From positions 310,001 to 374,000 of the forward strand of contig NZ_CP114288.1 of the NCBI RefSeq assembly GCF_027111335.1: a stretch of 64,000 bases of DNA, written 5' to 3'. Below the pieces are notes generated by a model, which did not search any database, was not told where the DNA came from, and saw only the letters and a list, made by a program, of their open reading frames with translations. The position numbers and the translations under genes are program-made. Each line of letters begins with the position of its first letter. Position 1 is the first letter of the stretch. This document shows, piece after piece, positions 56,094-63,261 of the stretch. Origin of the DNA: Flavobacterium aquiphilum. Lineage in GTDB: Bacteria; Bacteroidota; Bacteroidia; Flavobacteriales; Flavobacteriaceae.

Positions 56094-57365
56094 TTAATCT
56101 ATAATATCAAACCCACAGTAAGGACGCAATACTTCAGGGATTACGATACCTTCTGGTGTTTGGTAATTTTCTAAAATTCCGGCAAGAACTCTTGGCAAAG
56201 CCAATGAACTTCCGTTAAGCGTGTGTGCCAATTGGTTTTTCCCATCTTTGTCTTTGAAACGCAATTTCAAACGATTTGCCTGGAAAGTCTCAAAATTAGA
56301 TACTGATGAAATTTCCAACCAACGTTCTTGTGCTGTAGAATACACTTCAAAATCATAAGTCAAAGCCGATGCAAACCCCATATCGCCTCCGCAAAGACGC
56401 AAAATACGGTATGGTAATTTCAATTCCTGTAAAATTCCTTTCACATGCTCTACCATTTCGTCAAGTGCCGCATACGACTTTTCAGGGTGCTCCACTCTTA
56501 CGATTTCCACTTTGTCAAATTGGTGTAAACGGTTCAACCCACGAACATGCGCTCCGTAAGAACCTGCTTCACGACGAAAACATGGTGTATATCCAGTATA
56601 TTTAACAGGAAAATCATTTTCGGCCAAGATAACATCTCTAAAAATATTGGTTACCGGAACCTCAGCGGTTGGAATCAAATACAAATCATCTGCAGCATCG
56701 TGATACATTTGGCCTTCTTTGTCCGGCAATTGTCCCGTTCCATAAGCCGAAGCTTCATTTACCAAATGCGGAACCTGAACTTCATTGTAACCAGACTCCA
56801 CATTTTTGTCCAAGAAATAATTAATTAAAGCACGTTGTAAACGAGCTCCTTTTCCTTTGTAAACAGGAAATCCGGCACCGGTAATTTTTACACCCAATTC
56901 AAAATCGATGATATCATATTTTTTTACCAATTCCCAGTGTGGTTGCGCACCTTCGTGCAATACCGGAATTTCACCCTCTTCAAAGACGTTTAAGTTGTCT
57001 TCGGGTGTTTTCCCTTCCGGAACAATATCGGCAGGAAGGTTTGGTAACGTATATAGTTTCTCAGTCAATTCATTTGCCAAAACAACAGCAGTTTCGCCCA
57101 ATGTTTTGCTTTTTTCCTTCAACAAAACCGTTTTTTCTTTAAGAATAGCCGCTTTCGACTTTTCGCCGGCTTTCATCAAATCACCAATGTCTTTGGACAA
57201 TTTATTAGATTCGGATAAAGTGTTGTCTAACTCTGCTTGTGTAGCACGACGTTTTTCATCCAGTTGTACCACTTCTTCAACAATCGCTGTGGCATCCATA
57301 TTTCTTTTGGCCAAAGCTTTGATTACTTTCTCTTGATTCTCTCTAATAAATGCGATTTGTAACAT
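56094..57365 (-). CDS. serS: Seryl-tRNA synthetase
   Basis: This 423-residue class II synthetase has an N-terminal antiparallel coiled coil (about residues 25-100) that contacts tRNA, then the catalytic core. Motif 2 is FRREAGSYGAHVRGLNRLHQF, near residue 260. Motif 3 is LNGSSLALPRVLAGILENYQ, near residue 385. It charges tRNA-Ser. A TAAATTTG box lies at 57398-57405. The TPR gene follows and may be cotranscribed. Confidence 0.96.
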   Translation of the reverse strand: MLQIAFIRENQEKVIKALAKRNMDATAIVEEVVQLDEKRRATQAELDNTLSESNKLSKDIGDLMKAGEKSKAAILKEKTVLLKEKSKTLGETAVVLANELTEKLYTLPNLPADIVPEGKTPEDNLNVFEEGEIPVLHEGAQPHWELVKKYDIIDFELGVKITGAGFPVYKGKGARLQRALINYFLDKNVESGYNEVQVPHLVNEASAYGTGQLPDKEGQMYHDAADDLYLIPTAEVPVTNIFRDVILAENDFPVKYTGYTPCFRREAGSYGAHVRGLNRLHQFDKVEIVRVEHPEKSYAALDEMVEHVKGILQELKLPYRILRLCGGDMGFASALTYDFEVYSTAQERWLEISSVSNFETFQANRLKLRFKDKDGKNQLAHTLNGSSLALPRVLAGILENYQTPEGIVIPEVLRPYCGFDIID

Positions 57366-57397
57366 AGTCGGTTTTTTATAACTAAAAATAATGACAG

Positions 57398-57405
57398 CAA
57401 ATTTA
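57398..57405 (-). promoter_or_regulatory. Candidate -7 box of serS
   Basis: The minus strand reads TAAATTTG, a full TAnnTTTG match, 32 bases before the serS start. The nearest TTG equivalent is 24 bases further, just outside the usual spacing. Confidence 0.4.
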
Positions 57406-57588
57406 GGGAAATGTTTGTTAAGAACGTGTCAACGAAATTCGGATTTAAAAAAAGTTAGCCACAAATTACACTAATTACAAAATCCGAGCGAATTTGCGAT
57501 TCGAAAATTGAATGCGATTGTTTCTTTTTTGACATAAAAAAAAAACATTAACCTATTTTTTTTCTAATTTTACTAAAAACTAGAAATC

Positions 57589-58104
57589 ATGTTATCAAAA
57601 AATATCGAAATCGCGCTGAACAAACAAATTCGTATAGAAGCAGAATCCTCTCAAATTTATCTATCGATGGCTTGTTGGTCAGAGGTGAACGGGCTAGAAG
57701 GAATCGCTCAATTTATGTACGCTCAATCAGATGAGGAGCGTTTGCATATGCTTAAATTAATCAAATATGTGAACGAACGTGGAGGACATGCTCAGGTTAC
57801 CGACTTGAAAGCTCCGAAAACAACTTACGAAACTTTCAAAGGAATGTTTGAAGAGCTCTATAAACATGAGATTTTTGTTTCACAATCGATTAATGAATTA
57901 GTTCACATCACTTTTGAAGAAAAAGATTATGCAACCCATAATTTCTTGCAATGGTATGTAGCCGAGCAAATTGAAGAAGAAGCAACTGCTAAAAACATAT
58001 TGGATAAAATCAATCTTATTGGTGATGACAAAGGCGGATTGTATCTTTTTGACCGTGATATCCAACAGATGGCGATTGCCAGTGCGGCAGCTCCAGCGAA
58101 ATAA
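57589..58104 (+). CDS. ftnA: Bacterial ferritin, non-heme
   Basis: This 171-residue iron-storage protein has the ferroxidase residues of the bacterial ferritin family: Glu17, Tyr24, Glu50 and His53 (in DEERLHML), then a later Glu pair in AEQIEEEATAK. It forms 24-subunit shells that oxidise and store iron. It ends in a short tail (QMAIASAAAPAK). A GACGCACTG-type palindrome and a strong terminator follow, so it is monocistronic. Confidence 0.95.
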   Translation: MLSKNIEIALNKQIRIEAESSQIYLSMACWSEVNGLEGIAQFMYAQSDEERLHMLKLIKYVNERGGHAQVTDLKAPKTTYETFKGMFEELYKHEIFVSQSINELVHITFEEKDYATHNFLQWYVAEQIEEEATAKNILDKINLIGDDKGGLYLFDRDIQQMAIASAAAPAK

Positions 58105-58122
58105 ACCAACAAATACTCTAAA

Positions 58123-58150
58123 GTACAGGCGCACTGCAGTGCGTCTCTAC
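58123..58150. repeat. 28-bp palindrome with GCACTGCAGTGC core, copy 2
   Basis: GTACAGGCGCACTG is followed by CAGTGCGTCTCTAC, its near reverse complement with two mismatched pairs. It is related to the copy at 4006-4035. It sits between the ferritin stop and its terminator. Confidence 0.7.
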
Positions 58151-58162
58151 GGAATAAATAAT

Positions 58163-58202
58163 ATCCCCAAAATGCCTGAAATGCGTTTTGGGGATTTTTT
58201 TT
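58163..58202 (+). terminator. Terminator of ferritin gene
   Basis: ATCCCCAAAATGC pairs with GCGTTTTGGGGAT across a 7-base loop with one wobble, directly followed by eight T residues. A classic intrinsic terminator. Confidence 0.85.
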
Positions 58203-58246
58203 ACTCCAAAAGTGTTAAAGTTTATTTAGAATAGATAAAAATAGTG

Positions 58247-58254
58247 TATATTTG
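58247..58254 (+). promoter_or_regulatory. Candidate -7 box for the small Cys-rich gene
   Basis: TATATTTG, a TAnnTTTG match, 23 bases before the GTG at 58278. It supports that GTG as the start because a TAG stop lies in frame just upstream at 58272. Confidence 0.4.
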
Positions 58255-58277
58255 CCTTGGTTTTAATTCTTTAGAAG

Positions 58278-58451
58278 GTGATCAAGAAAGAAAAAGAGAA
58301 AAGTAAAAAAAAGGATAAAAAGAAAGAACTCCTTAAAAAAATAAAAGTGGCCGAAAACTGCAAGTCTAGTTGTTGTGAAAAATACAAGAAAGGCGAAAAG
58401 AAACGTTGCAGCCGTTGCCCTATGTTTGATTTGCTAAAAAAATCGGCTTAG
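58278..58451 (+). CDS. 57-residue Lys-rich protein with a conserved-looking Cys cluster
   Basis: This small gene has a GTG start (an in-frame TAG six bases upstream forces it) and ends at TAG 58451. The first 24 residues are almost all Lys and Glu, then comes a Cys cluster C-x3-S-C-C-x10-C-x2-C (AENCKSSCC near residues 26-33, CSRCPMF at 44-50). This pattern suggests a zinc or iron-sulphur site, but I do not recognise the family. It lies between the ferritin terminator and another terminator at 58541, so it has its own transcript. Confidence 0.65.
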   Translation: MIKKEKEKSKKKDKKKELLKKIKVAENCKSSCCEKYKKGEKKRCSRCPMFDLLKKSA

Positions 58452-58540
58452 TTTTCTGCGATGAAAACTGTTTAATAATTATAAAATCCCTGTTGGTTTA
58501 TAATGAACCGTCGCAATAGTTAATTTTAATAGTAATTGAA

Positions 58541-58573
58541 AAAGAGTTCCGTAAATGCGGAACTCTTTTTTTT
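58541..58573 (+). terminator. Terminator of the small Cys-rich gene
   Basis: AGAGTTCCG (58543-58551) pairs with CGGAACTCT (58558-58566) across six bases, extended by A/T pairs and followed by a run of T to 58573. Confidence 0.85.
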
Positions 58574-58600
58574 AATTGCTTCAAAAAAACTTAAATCTTA

Positions 58601-58730
58601 CATCAGTTCTAGAAAATTTGAAATGCAATAGCTTTCCAAATTGTATCGAAAATGTCGTTAGCTCAAGTGTTCCCAATACTATTTTCAGAAAAAGCTATTC
58701 GCATTTTCTGAAAATCAACTCGAACTGACG
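58601..58730. repeat. Dispersed palindromic element, copy 2 (130 bp)
   Basis: This is a diverged, shorter copy of 2539-2700. Its right arm is nearly the same (GAAAAAGCTATTCGCATTTTC, then CTCGAACTGACG at the end), and its left arm begins CATCAGTTCTAG and contains TTGTATCGAAAA. It lies 20 bases from the ssb stop codon, on the same relative side as copy 1 to its gene. Confidence 0.75.
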
Positions 58731-58750
58731 TTGACTCTGGAATCAAAAGG

Positions 58751-59074
58751 CTACTTCCCTAACAACATAATTTCACTGGCTACCACTTCAGTGATATAAC
58801 GTTTTTCACCATTCTTGTCCTCATAACTTCTGTGTGTCAATTTTCCTTCGATACCTATTTGTTTTCCTTTGGTTACGAATTTCTCGATGATTTCGGCGGT
58901 TTTTCCCCAAGCCACAACTGTGTGCCATTCGGTTTGTTCTACTCGCTCCCCTTTGTCGTTTTTGTAATAGTCCTTTGTAGCAATAGTCAAATTAGCGACT
59001 TTTTTTCCGCTTTCTAAAGATTTGATGATTGGATCATTCCCTGTGTTTCCGATTAATTGTACTCTGTTTTGCAT
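58751..59074 (-). CDS. ssb: Short single-stranded DNA-binding protein
   Basis: This 107-residue OB-fold SSB has the family start MQNRVQLIGNTGNDPIIK, TEWHTVVAWGKTAEI, and GIEGKLTHRSYEDKNGEKRYITEVVASEI. It ends just after the OB fold (IMLLGK) and lacks the flexible tail and acidic tip (such as DDDIPF) that recruits partner enzymes in main SSBs. It is therefore probably a second SSB of the short type, perhaps for natural transformation or an accessory role. Unusual direct repeats lie in its upstream region. Confidence 0.88.
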   Translation of the reverse strand: MQNRVQLIGNTGNDPIIKSLESGKKVANLTIATKDYYKNDKGERVEQTEWHTVVAWGKTAEIIEKFVTKGKQIGIEGKLTHRSYEDKNGEKRYITEVVASEIMLLGK

Positions 59075-59176
59075 GGCGTGTAAAATTTAAATGTTAGCGT
59101 ATACTTTTATTAATATTGTCATTTACAATTATTATTGTTGTTGACATGGCAAAGATGCAACAGCCGGCAAAAGTTA

Positions 59177-59231
59177 TTCGGTTGGTAACTGTTTACTTTC
59201 GGTTGTAAGTATTTGTAAACGTTTGTAAATG
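59177..59231. promoter_or_regulatory. Iterated short direct repeats upstream of ssb
   Basis: TTCGGTTGGTAACT (59177-59190) is followed by the related TTCGGTTGTAAGT (59198-59210). Then TTTGTAAACG (59212-59221) and TTTGTAAATG (59222-59231) stand head to tail with a 10-base period. Such arrays are typical of binding sites for a regulator or an initiator, but no protein can be named. Confidence 0.4.
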
Positions 59232-59251
59232 AAAATTACAGTGATTTTAAA

Positions 59252-59259
59252 TATATTTG
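59252..59259 (+). promoter_or_regulatory. Candidate -7 box for the small membrane protein gene
   Basis: TATATTTG matches TAnnTTTG, 50 bases before the ATG at 59310. The TTG upstream is 26 bases away, a little too far. Confidence 0.3.
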
Positions 59260-59309
59260 ACATTATCAGAATCCTATTTCCTAAATCTTAATTCTTATCT
59301 TTTTAAAAC

Positions 59310-59663
59310 ATGGAGCAAAATCAAAAATTGAATAACATAACTAACAAAAAACTATTTCTTGTTTTCATTATTTTACTTGTATTAAATTCAATTTGTCTAA
59401 TCAATCTTGCTGGAAAAAACGGTGCTCATAATTTAGATGGATCCTATAGTGAAGCAAATAGTACTGAATTGATAGCAAATGTATTGTTAGGCATTACACT
59501 CGCCATACCATTTGTTCTGGCACTTTTATCAGCAGCAATTAACATTTTCGTGAACAAAAAACAATCTTATAGAAAACGCTTTATCAAAACATATTTAGTT
59601 ACGTTACTAATAGTTTATGCATTTTTTCTAATTCGTTATTCAATGCTAATATTTTCAAATTAA
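59310..59663 (+). CDS. Small three-helix membrane protein, function unknown
   Basis: This 117-residue protein has three predicted membrane helices (about residues 14-33, 50-75 and 91-113) with short charged loops. No signal peptide or recognised domain. It is separated from its neighbours by about 235 and 52 bases and is probably its own unit. A real gene is supported by the helix pattern and a TATATTTG box upstream. Confidence 0.65.
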   Translation: MEQNQKLNNITNKKLFLVFIILLVLNSICLINLAGKNGAHNLDGSYSEANSTELIANVLLGITLAIPFVLALLSAAINIFVNKKQSYRKRFIKTYLVTLLIVYAFFLIRYSMLIFSN

Positions 59664-59715
59664 ATCCATAATAATTTCACTACCTTAGTTAACAATCTTT
59701 TCAAAAATTAAAATT

Positions 59716-60111
59716 ATGAAAACCAAAATGATATGGGCTAATCTGTCTTCAAGTGATCTAGAAAAAACCGCGAAGTTTTATACTGATTTGGGTTTCAAAG
59801 AAAACTGTCAACGAACAGAAGAATTGGTAAGTATGGTTTTTGCAGAGAACAATTTTGTGATTAACTTCTTCGCAACCAAACGATTTGAATCTGCTTTAAA
59901 AGGTAAAATAACCAATACAAAAAACGAAAATGAGATTATCTTTTCCCTATCAGCCGAAAGCAGAGAGGATGTTGACCGTTGGTTTGAAAAAGTGAAACAA
60001 GTCGGAGGAACAATTTTTTCTAATCCTGAAAACTTTGAGGTAGGCTATACTTTTGGTTTTGCCGATCCTGATGGGCATAAATTCAATTTTCTCTATTGGC
60101 CGGGGATGTAA
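59716..60111 (+). CDS. VOC-family protein (glyoxalase/bleomycin-resistance fold)
   Basis: This 131-residue protein starts MKTKMIWANLSSSDLEKTAKFYTDLGFK, the first beta-alpha-beta of the VOC fold, and ends GGTIFSNPENFEVGYTFGFADPDGHKFNFLYW, with the DPDGH motif of the second. VOC proteins bind a metal or small molecule; this one could be a lyase, dioxygenase or binding protein. The substrate is not evident. Confidence 0.8.
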   Translation: MKTKMIWANLSSSDLEKTAKFYTDLGFKENCQRTEELVSMVFAENNFVINFFATKRFESALKGKITNTKNENEIIFSLSAESREDVDRWFEKVKQVGGTIFSNPENFEVGYTFGFADPDGHKFNFLYWPGM

Positions 60112-60139
60112 TCTTTTCAGAAAAAAGAACTTTTTTGCT

Positions 60140-60147
60140 TAAATTTG
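60140..60147 (+). promoter_or_regulatory. Candidate -7 box of the MNT/HEPN operon
   Basis: TAAATTTG matches TAnnTTTG, ending 5 bases before the MNT ATG at 60153, which would make the transcript leaderless or nearly so. No TTG at correct spacing was seen. Confidence 0.35.
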
Positions 60148-60152
60148 CTATT

Positions 60153-60452
60153 ATGAGAATAGTTGATAGAAACATAGAAGATTTAAAAAAACTTTGTGTG
60201 ATTTACAATGTGGAAAAAATGTATCTATTTGGTTCCGCTTTAAATTCTAACTTCAACAGAAAAAGTGACATCGACCTACTCGTAAAATTCAAAACCATCG
60301 AACTATCAAAATATTTTGATAATTACATTAATTTCAAGGAAAAATTAGAAGCTTTGTTTGGACGTGAAGTTGACTTGGTTGAAGAACAAACCCTTAAAAA
60401 TCCAATATTAATCAACTCAATCAATAAATCAAAAGAGCTAATTTATGGATGA
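60153..60452 (+). CDS. mntA: MNT-type minimal nucleotidyltransferase, antitoxin-like
   Basis: This 99-residue protein starts at ATG 60153 (MRIVDRNIEDLKKLC). It has the minimal nucleotidyltransferase signature: GSA at YLFGSALNSNF, then KSDIDLLVKF with the two metal-binding Asp, and a later EVDLVEEQTLKNP with the third acidic residue. In characterised MntA/HepT pairs the MNT protein adds AMP to the HEPN toxin and silences it. Its stop overlaps the ATG of the HEPN frame (ATGGATGA), a typical arrangement for this system. Confidence 0.82.
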   Translation: MRIVDRNIEDLKKLCVIYNVEKMYLFGSALNSNFNRKSDIDLLVKFKTIELSKYFDNYINFKEKLEALFGREVDLVEEQTLKNPILINSINKSKELIYG

Positions 60453-60794
60453 AAGAATTCTAAAATGCTTTTTGATATTAAACTATCAATTGATGAAATT
60501 GATAGTTTTTTCAGCAATGAAGAAAAAGACTTTTCAAAGTATAAAAATAACTTAATGCTCAAAAGAGCAGTTGAAAGAAATCTGGAAATTATTGGCGAAG
60601 CCGTCAACAGAATCATTACTCGTGATACTTCATTCACCGAAAGAATTTCCAATGCAAAGGCAATTATTGGATTAAGAAACCAAGTAATTCATGCTTATGA
60701 TAACATTTCGGATGAAAACATTTGGTCTATTCTAATTAATCACCTTCCTAAATTAAAATTTGAAGTTGCAGAATTAATTAGACCAAAAGAATAA
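60445..60794 (+). pseudogene. hepT: HEPN (HepT-like) toxin gene with an apparent single-base frameshift near its start
   Basis: The intact part (ATG at 60465, 109 residues) has the HEPN ribonuclease motif R-N-Q-V-I-H-A-Y (Rx4-6H). The normal family start MDER-I-L-K would begin at ATG 60445, overlapping the MNT stop, but that frame fails after AAATGC. Adding one A to the AAAA run at 60462-60465 joins MDERILK to MLFDIKLSIDEIDSFF exactly as in family members. So either one A is lost in nature or the base is a sequencing error, or the 60465 ATG makes a slightly short toxin. Confidence 0.7.
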
Positions 60795-60842
60795 ACAAAA
60801 CACTCAACATCAAATCATTAAAACAAAAAAGTTTTAAAATAT

Positions 60843-60873
60843 TTGCGAAACCGAAAAGCTGCATATATATTTG
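60843..60873 (+). promoter_or_regulatory. Promoter of the ArsR/AHSA1 operon
   Basis: TTG (60843-60845), 20 bases, TATATTTG (60866-60873): a full match to the consensus, 33 bases before the ArsR ATG. Confidence 0.55.
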
Positions 60874-60889
60874 CAACTGATTGGTTTCG
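60846..60889. promoter_or_regulatory. Candidate operator over the arsR promoter
   Basis: An imperfect 22-bp dyad (60857-60878, pattern AGYTGCA-W-ATATAT-W-TGCARCT) covers the -7 box. Around it CGAAACC (60846-60852) is repeated in reverse as GGTTTCG (60883-60889). Such nested AT-rich dyads are typical ArsR-family binding sites, so self-repression is likely. Confidence 0.45.
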
Positions 60890-60905
60890 TAATTAAAAGA
60901 TATTT

Positions 60906-61226
60906 ATGAGAAGAGACATTTTTCAAGCCATAGCCGATCCGACAAGAAGAGCTATTATCGCATTAATCGCATTGCAGGCAATGACGCCCAATGCAATTGC
61001 TGAAAACTTCAACACAACCCGACAAGCGATTTCAAAACACTTACGAATTCTAACGGAATGTGATTTAGTAAAACAAGTGCAGCAAGGAAGAGAAATCTAT
61101 TATTCGCTTGAAATCAACAAAATGAAAGAAATAGACGAGTGGTTAGAACAATATCGAAAAATTTGGGAGATCCGATTTGACCAACTCGATGACGTATTAT
61201 CAACAATTAAAAAGAATAAAAAATGA
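60906..61226 (+). CDS. ArsR-family winged-helix regulator
   Basis: This 106-residue protein has the ArsR/SmtB winged helix: [17 protein letters not shown], then [27 protein letters not shown] (recognition helix [13 protein letters not shown]) and the wing GREIYYSLE. No Cys metal-binding motif is present, so it belongs to the non-metal branch that usually pairs with an AHSA1 gene. The TGA overlaps the ATG of the AHSA1 gene (ATGA), so translation is coupled. Confidence 0.9.
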   Translation: MRRDIFQAIADPTRRAIIALIALQAMTPNAIAENFNTTRQAISKHLRILTECDLVKQVQQGREIYYSLEINKMKEIDEWLEQYRKIWEIRFDQLDDVLSTIKKNKK

Positions 61227-61723
61227 ACAACAATTTGCTATTTGATTTTACCGTTGACAAAACAACCAAAACGGTAATCATACACCGAGAATTTGATGCC
61301 GAACTTTCGCTGGTATGGGATGCTTTTACCACAAAAGAACTTCTGGATCAATGGGTCGCTCCAAAACCTTGGACATCCAAAACAAAATACATGGATTTCA
61401 AAGTTGGCGGAAAACGCTTTTATGCAATGGTTAGCCCGGAAGGACAAGAACATTGGTCTATTCAGGAATATATTTCTATTAGTCCGAAGACCAATTTTAA
61501 AATGCACAACGCTTTTGCGGACAAAGACGAAAATCCTCAATTACCTGGTTCCGAATGGGATTACAATTTCAGCGAAGAAAACGGGAAGACAATAGTCAGT
61601 ATTTCTATTTACAATGAATCTCTCGAACGTATGGAAAGAATGATTGAAATGGGCTTCAAAGAAGGATTTACAATGTCTATTGACAACTTAGAAAAATTAT
61701 TGGAAACATTGTCAAAAAAATGA
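61223..61723 (+). CDS. SRPBCC-domain protein of the AHSA1/Aha1 family
   Basis: This 166-residue protein shows the START-like ligand-binding fold: [46 protein letters not shown], and a C-terminal helix [22 protein letters not shown]. It is the usual partner of an ArsR regulator and may bind a small hydrophobic ligand. An intrinsic terminator ends this operon at 61741-61795. Confidence 0.88.
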   Translation: MNNNLLFDFTVDKTTKTVIIHREFDAELSLVWDAFTTKELLDQWVAPKPWTSKTKYMDFKVGGKRFYAMVSPEGQEHWSIQEYISISPKTNFKMHNAFADKDENPQLPGSEWDYNFSEENGKTIVSISIYNESLERMERMIEMGFKEGFTMSIDNLEKLLETLSKK

Positions 61724-61740
61724 TTTCGATCCAAAAGCTA

Positions 61741-61795
61741 AAACACAACCTCGCTCTCCTAATTAAAATCAGGGATTAAGCGGGGTTTGTTTTTA
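61741..61795 (+). terminator. Terminator of the ArsR/AHSA1 operon
   Basis: AACCTCGCT (61747-61755) pairs with AGCGGGGTT (61779-61787) with one wobble, over a 23-base loop, and is followed by a T-rich run. Confidence 0.7.
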
Positions 61796-61825
61796 TTTAC
61801 TTTTTAGCTTTTGCAATAAAAGAAT

Positions 61826-61859
61826 TCATTTTGTAGCCAAAATCCAATATATTTACGTT
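61826..61859 (+). repeat. 34-bp repeated block upstream of the methyltransferase gene, copy 1
   Basis: It is identical to 63202-63235 but for one base; the core is TTTTGTAGCCAAAATC then AATATATTTACGTT. It holds TATATTTA, close to the -7 box, 75-110 bases before the ATG at 61934. The same block precedes the lipoprotein gene at 63262, so it may be a shared promoter or regulator site. Confidence 0.55.
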
Positions 61860-61933
61860 TCCGTTAAAGCTTCAAGCTTTTTAACGATCTAACACTGAAA
61901 TTACAACAAATAACTTCTCAATCTTTAGCTGCT

Positions 61934-62695
61934 ATGGACACAAAAGAGCATAACCAAAACATCGTTGACCAATTTTCGAAACAAGCCATTCCGTTTACAA
62001 AACTGCCTGGGCATTTGGACGCTATTCAAATGCTGATTGAAATGGCGGGACTGACCAATGCTGACAATGTTTTGGATATTGCCTGCGGACCGGGTCTCGT
62101 ACTTTGCGAATTTGCCAAAACAGCTAAAGAAGCGGTTGGGATTGACATAACCGAACAAATGCTGGCTCAGGCCAAAATCAGGCAGAATTCTCTTGAATTG
62201 AACAATATAACCTGGACATTGGGTGATGTAACGAATCTCCCTTTTGAAACCGATTCTTTTTCACTTGTAATCACTCGATATAGTTTTCATCATTTCTTAG
62301 ATCCCGAAAAAGTACTTTCGGAAATGTATCGTGTGTGCAAACCCGGCGGACGCATATTAATTGCCGATTTGGCTCTCCCTGCCGATAAAATAGATGCTTT
62401 TAACGCAATGGAAAAGCTAAGAGACAGTTCGCACACAAAAGCGTTAACATTTGAGCAATTTGACGATCTTCTTCAAAAATTCAATCTAAAAAACCTAAAG
62501 ACGACAAATTACGAAGTACACATAGAGCTCGAAAAACAGCTTAAAGCCTCCTTTCCCGAAGAAGGCGACGAAGAGAAAATCAGACAACTTTTCGCAAGAG
62601 ATATAACAACGAATGAACTTGGCGTAAACTCACGTATTATCGATGGTGAAACACACTATTCCTATCCTATTTCAATATTTGTGGGAGAAAAGTAA
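61934..62695 (+). CDS. Class I SAM-dependent methyltransferase (UbiE/Coq5-like)
   Basis: This 253-residue enzyme has motif I VLDIACGPGLVLCEFA near residue 42, a second acidic residue in GIDITEQML, and motif post-I LGDVTNLPFETDSFSLV. FHHFLDPEKVLSEMYRVCKPGGRILIADLAL is the typical UbiE-like helix and strand. The substrate is not evident; the family includes quinone, sterol and small-molecule methylases. Confidence 0.88.
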   Translation: MDTKEHNQNIVDQFSKQAIPFTKLPGHLDAIQMLIEMAGLTNADNVLDIACGPGLVLCEFAKTAKEAVGIDITEQMLAQAKIRQNSLELNNITWTLGDVTNLPFETDSFSLVITRYSFHHFLDPEKVLSEMYRVCKPGGRILIADLALPADKIDAFNAMEKLRDSSHTKALTFEQFDDLLQKFNLKNLKTTNYEVHIELEKQLKASFPEEGDEEKIRQLFARDITTNELGVNSRIIDGETHYSYPISIFVGEK

Positions 62696-62731
62696 AACTC
62701 TTTTAACAGTAAAAAATCAATTAAAGTAACG

Positions 62732-63121
62732 ATGAAAATTCTATACAAGAAAAGACGACTAAATTATAATCTAACATTTGGAATATTTTGGCTAGTTCTA
62801 AGTTTACTAAAGATTTTTAACCAAGAAAAATTCTCATGGTTTGATTGGGGTTTCTTAATGTTATCATTTTTATATCTTGGAATTTATTCCTACGAAAAAA
62901 AGAATCAATACCTAACTATAGAAAATGGAATGATTTCAATAAATAAGCTGTTTCCTAATAGAATAAGACTTACCGAGATAAAACAAATTAAAAAATTTGC
63001 CGGAGATTACATCTTGAAAACAGATAAAGCCGCACTAACTATTAATACCCAGTTTATTGATGAGAACTCTCTAAAAGAATTGAATACAGAATTGGAAAAA
63101 CTAAATATAGAATGGAATTAA
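62732..63121 (+). CDS. Membrane protein with a PH-like C-terminal domain, function unknown
   Basis: This 129-residue protein has two membrane helices (about residues 14-29 and 36-52), then a soluble domain starting YLTIENGMISINKLFPNRIRLTEIKQIKKFAGDYIL. The layout (two helices, then strands with an IRLTEI segment) is typical of small bacterial PH-like envelope proteins. The role is unknown. An intrinsic terminator follows at 63141. Confidence 0.65.
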   Translation: MKILYKKRRLNYNLTFGIFWLVLSLLKIFNQEKFSWFDWGFLMLSFLYLGIYSYEKKNQYLTIENGMISINKLFPNRIRLTEIKQIKKFAGDYILKTDKAALTINTQFIDENSLKELNTELEKLNIEWN

Positions 63122-63140
63122 AACCTGTTTAATCAGAAAA

Positions 63141-63180
63141 AAAACCTCTTTCACATACTTATGAAAGAGGTTTCTTTTTT
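63141..63180. terminator. Terminator after the PH-like gene
   Basis: AACCTCTTTCA (63143-63153) pairs with TGAAAGAGGTT (63162-63172) across 8 bases, followed by T residues. A-runs on the other side mean it can act in both directions. Confidence 0.85.
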
Positions 63181-63201
63181 AACCCTTTCAACAAAAAAGA
63201 G

Positions 63202-63235
63202 TCATTTTGTAGCCAAAATCGAATATATTTACGTT
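63202..63235 (+). repeat. 34-bp repeated block upstream of the lipoprotein gene, copy 2
   Basis: It matches 61826-61859 with one mismatch (G for C) and lies 27 bases before the TTG start at 63262. The closer spacing to the start than copy 1 suggests a promoter-proximal signal. Confidence 0.55.
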
Positions 63236-63261
63236 GTTAAAGTAATTTAAATCAATAAACT

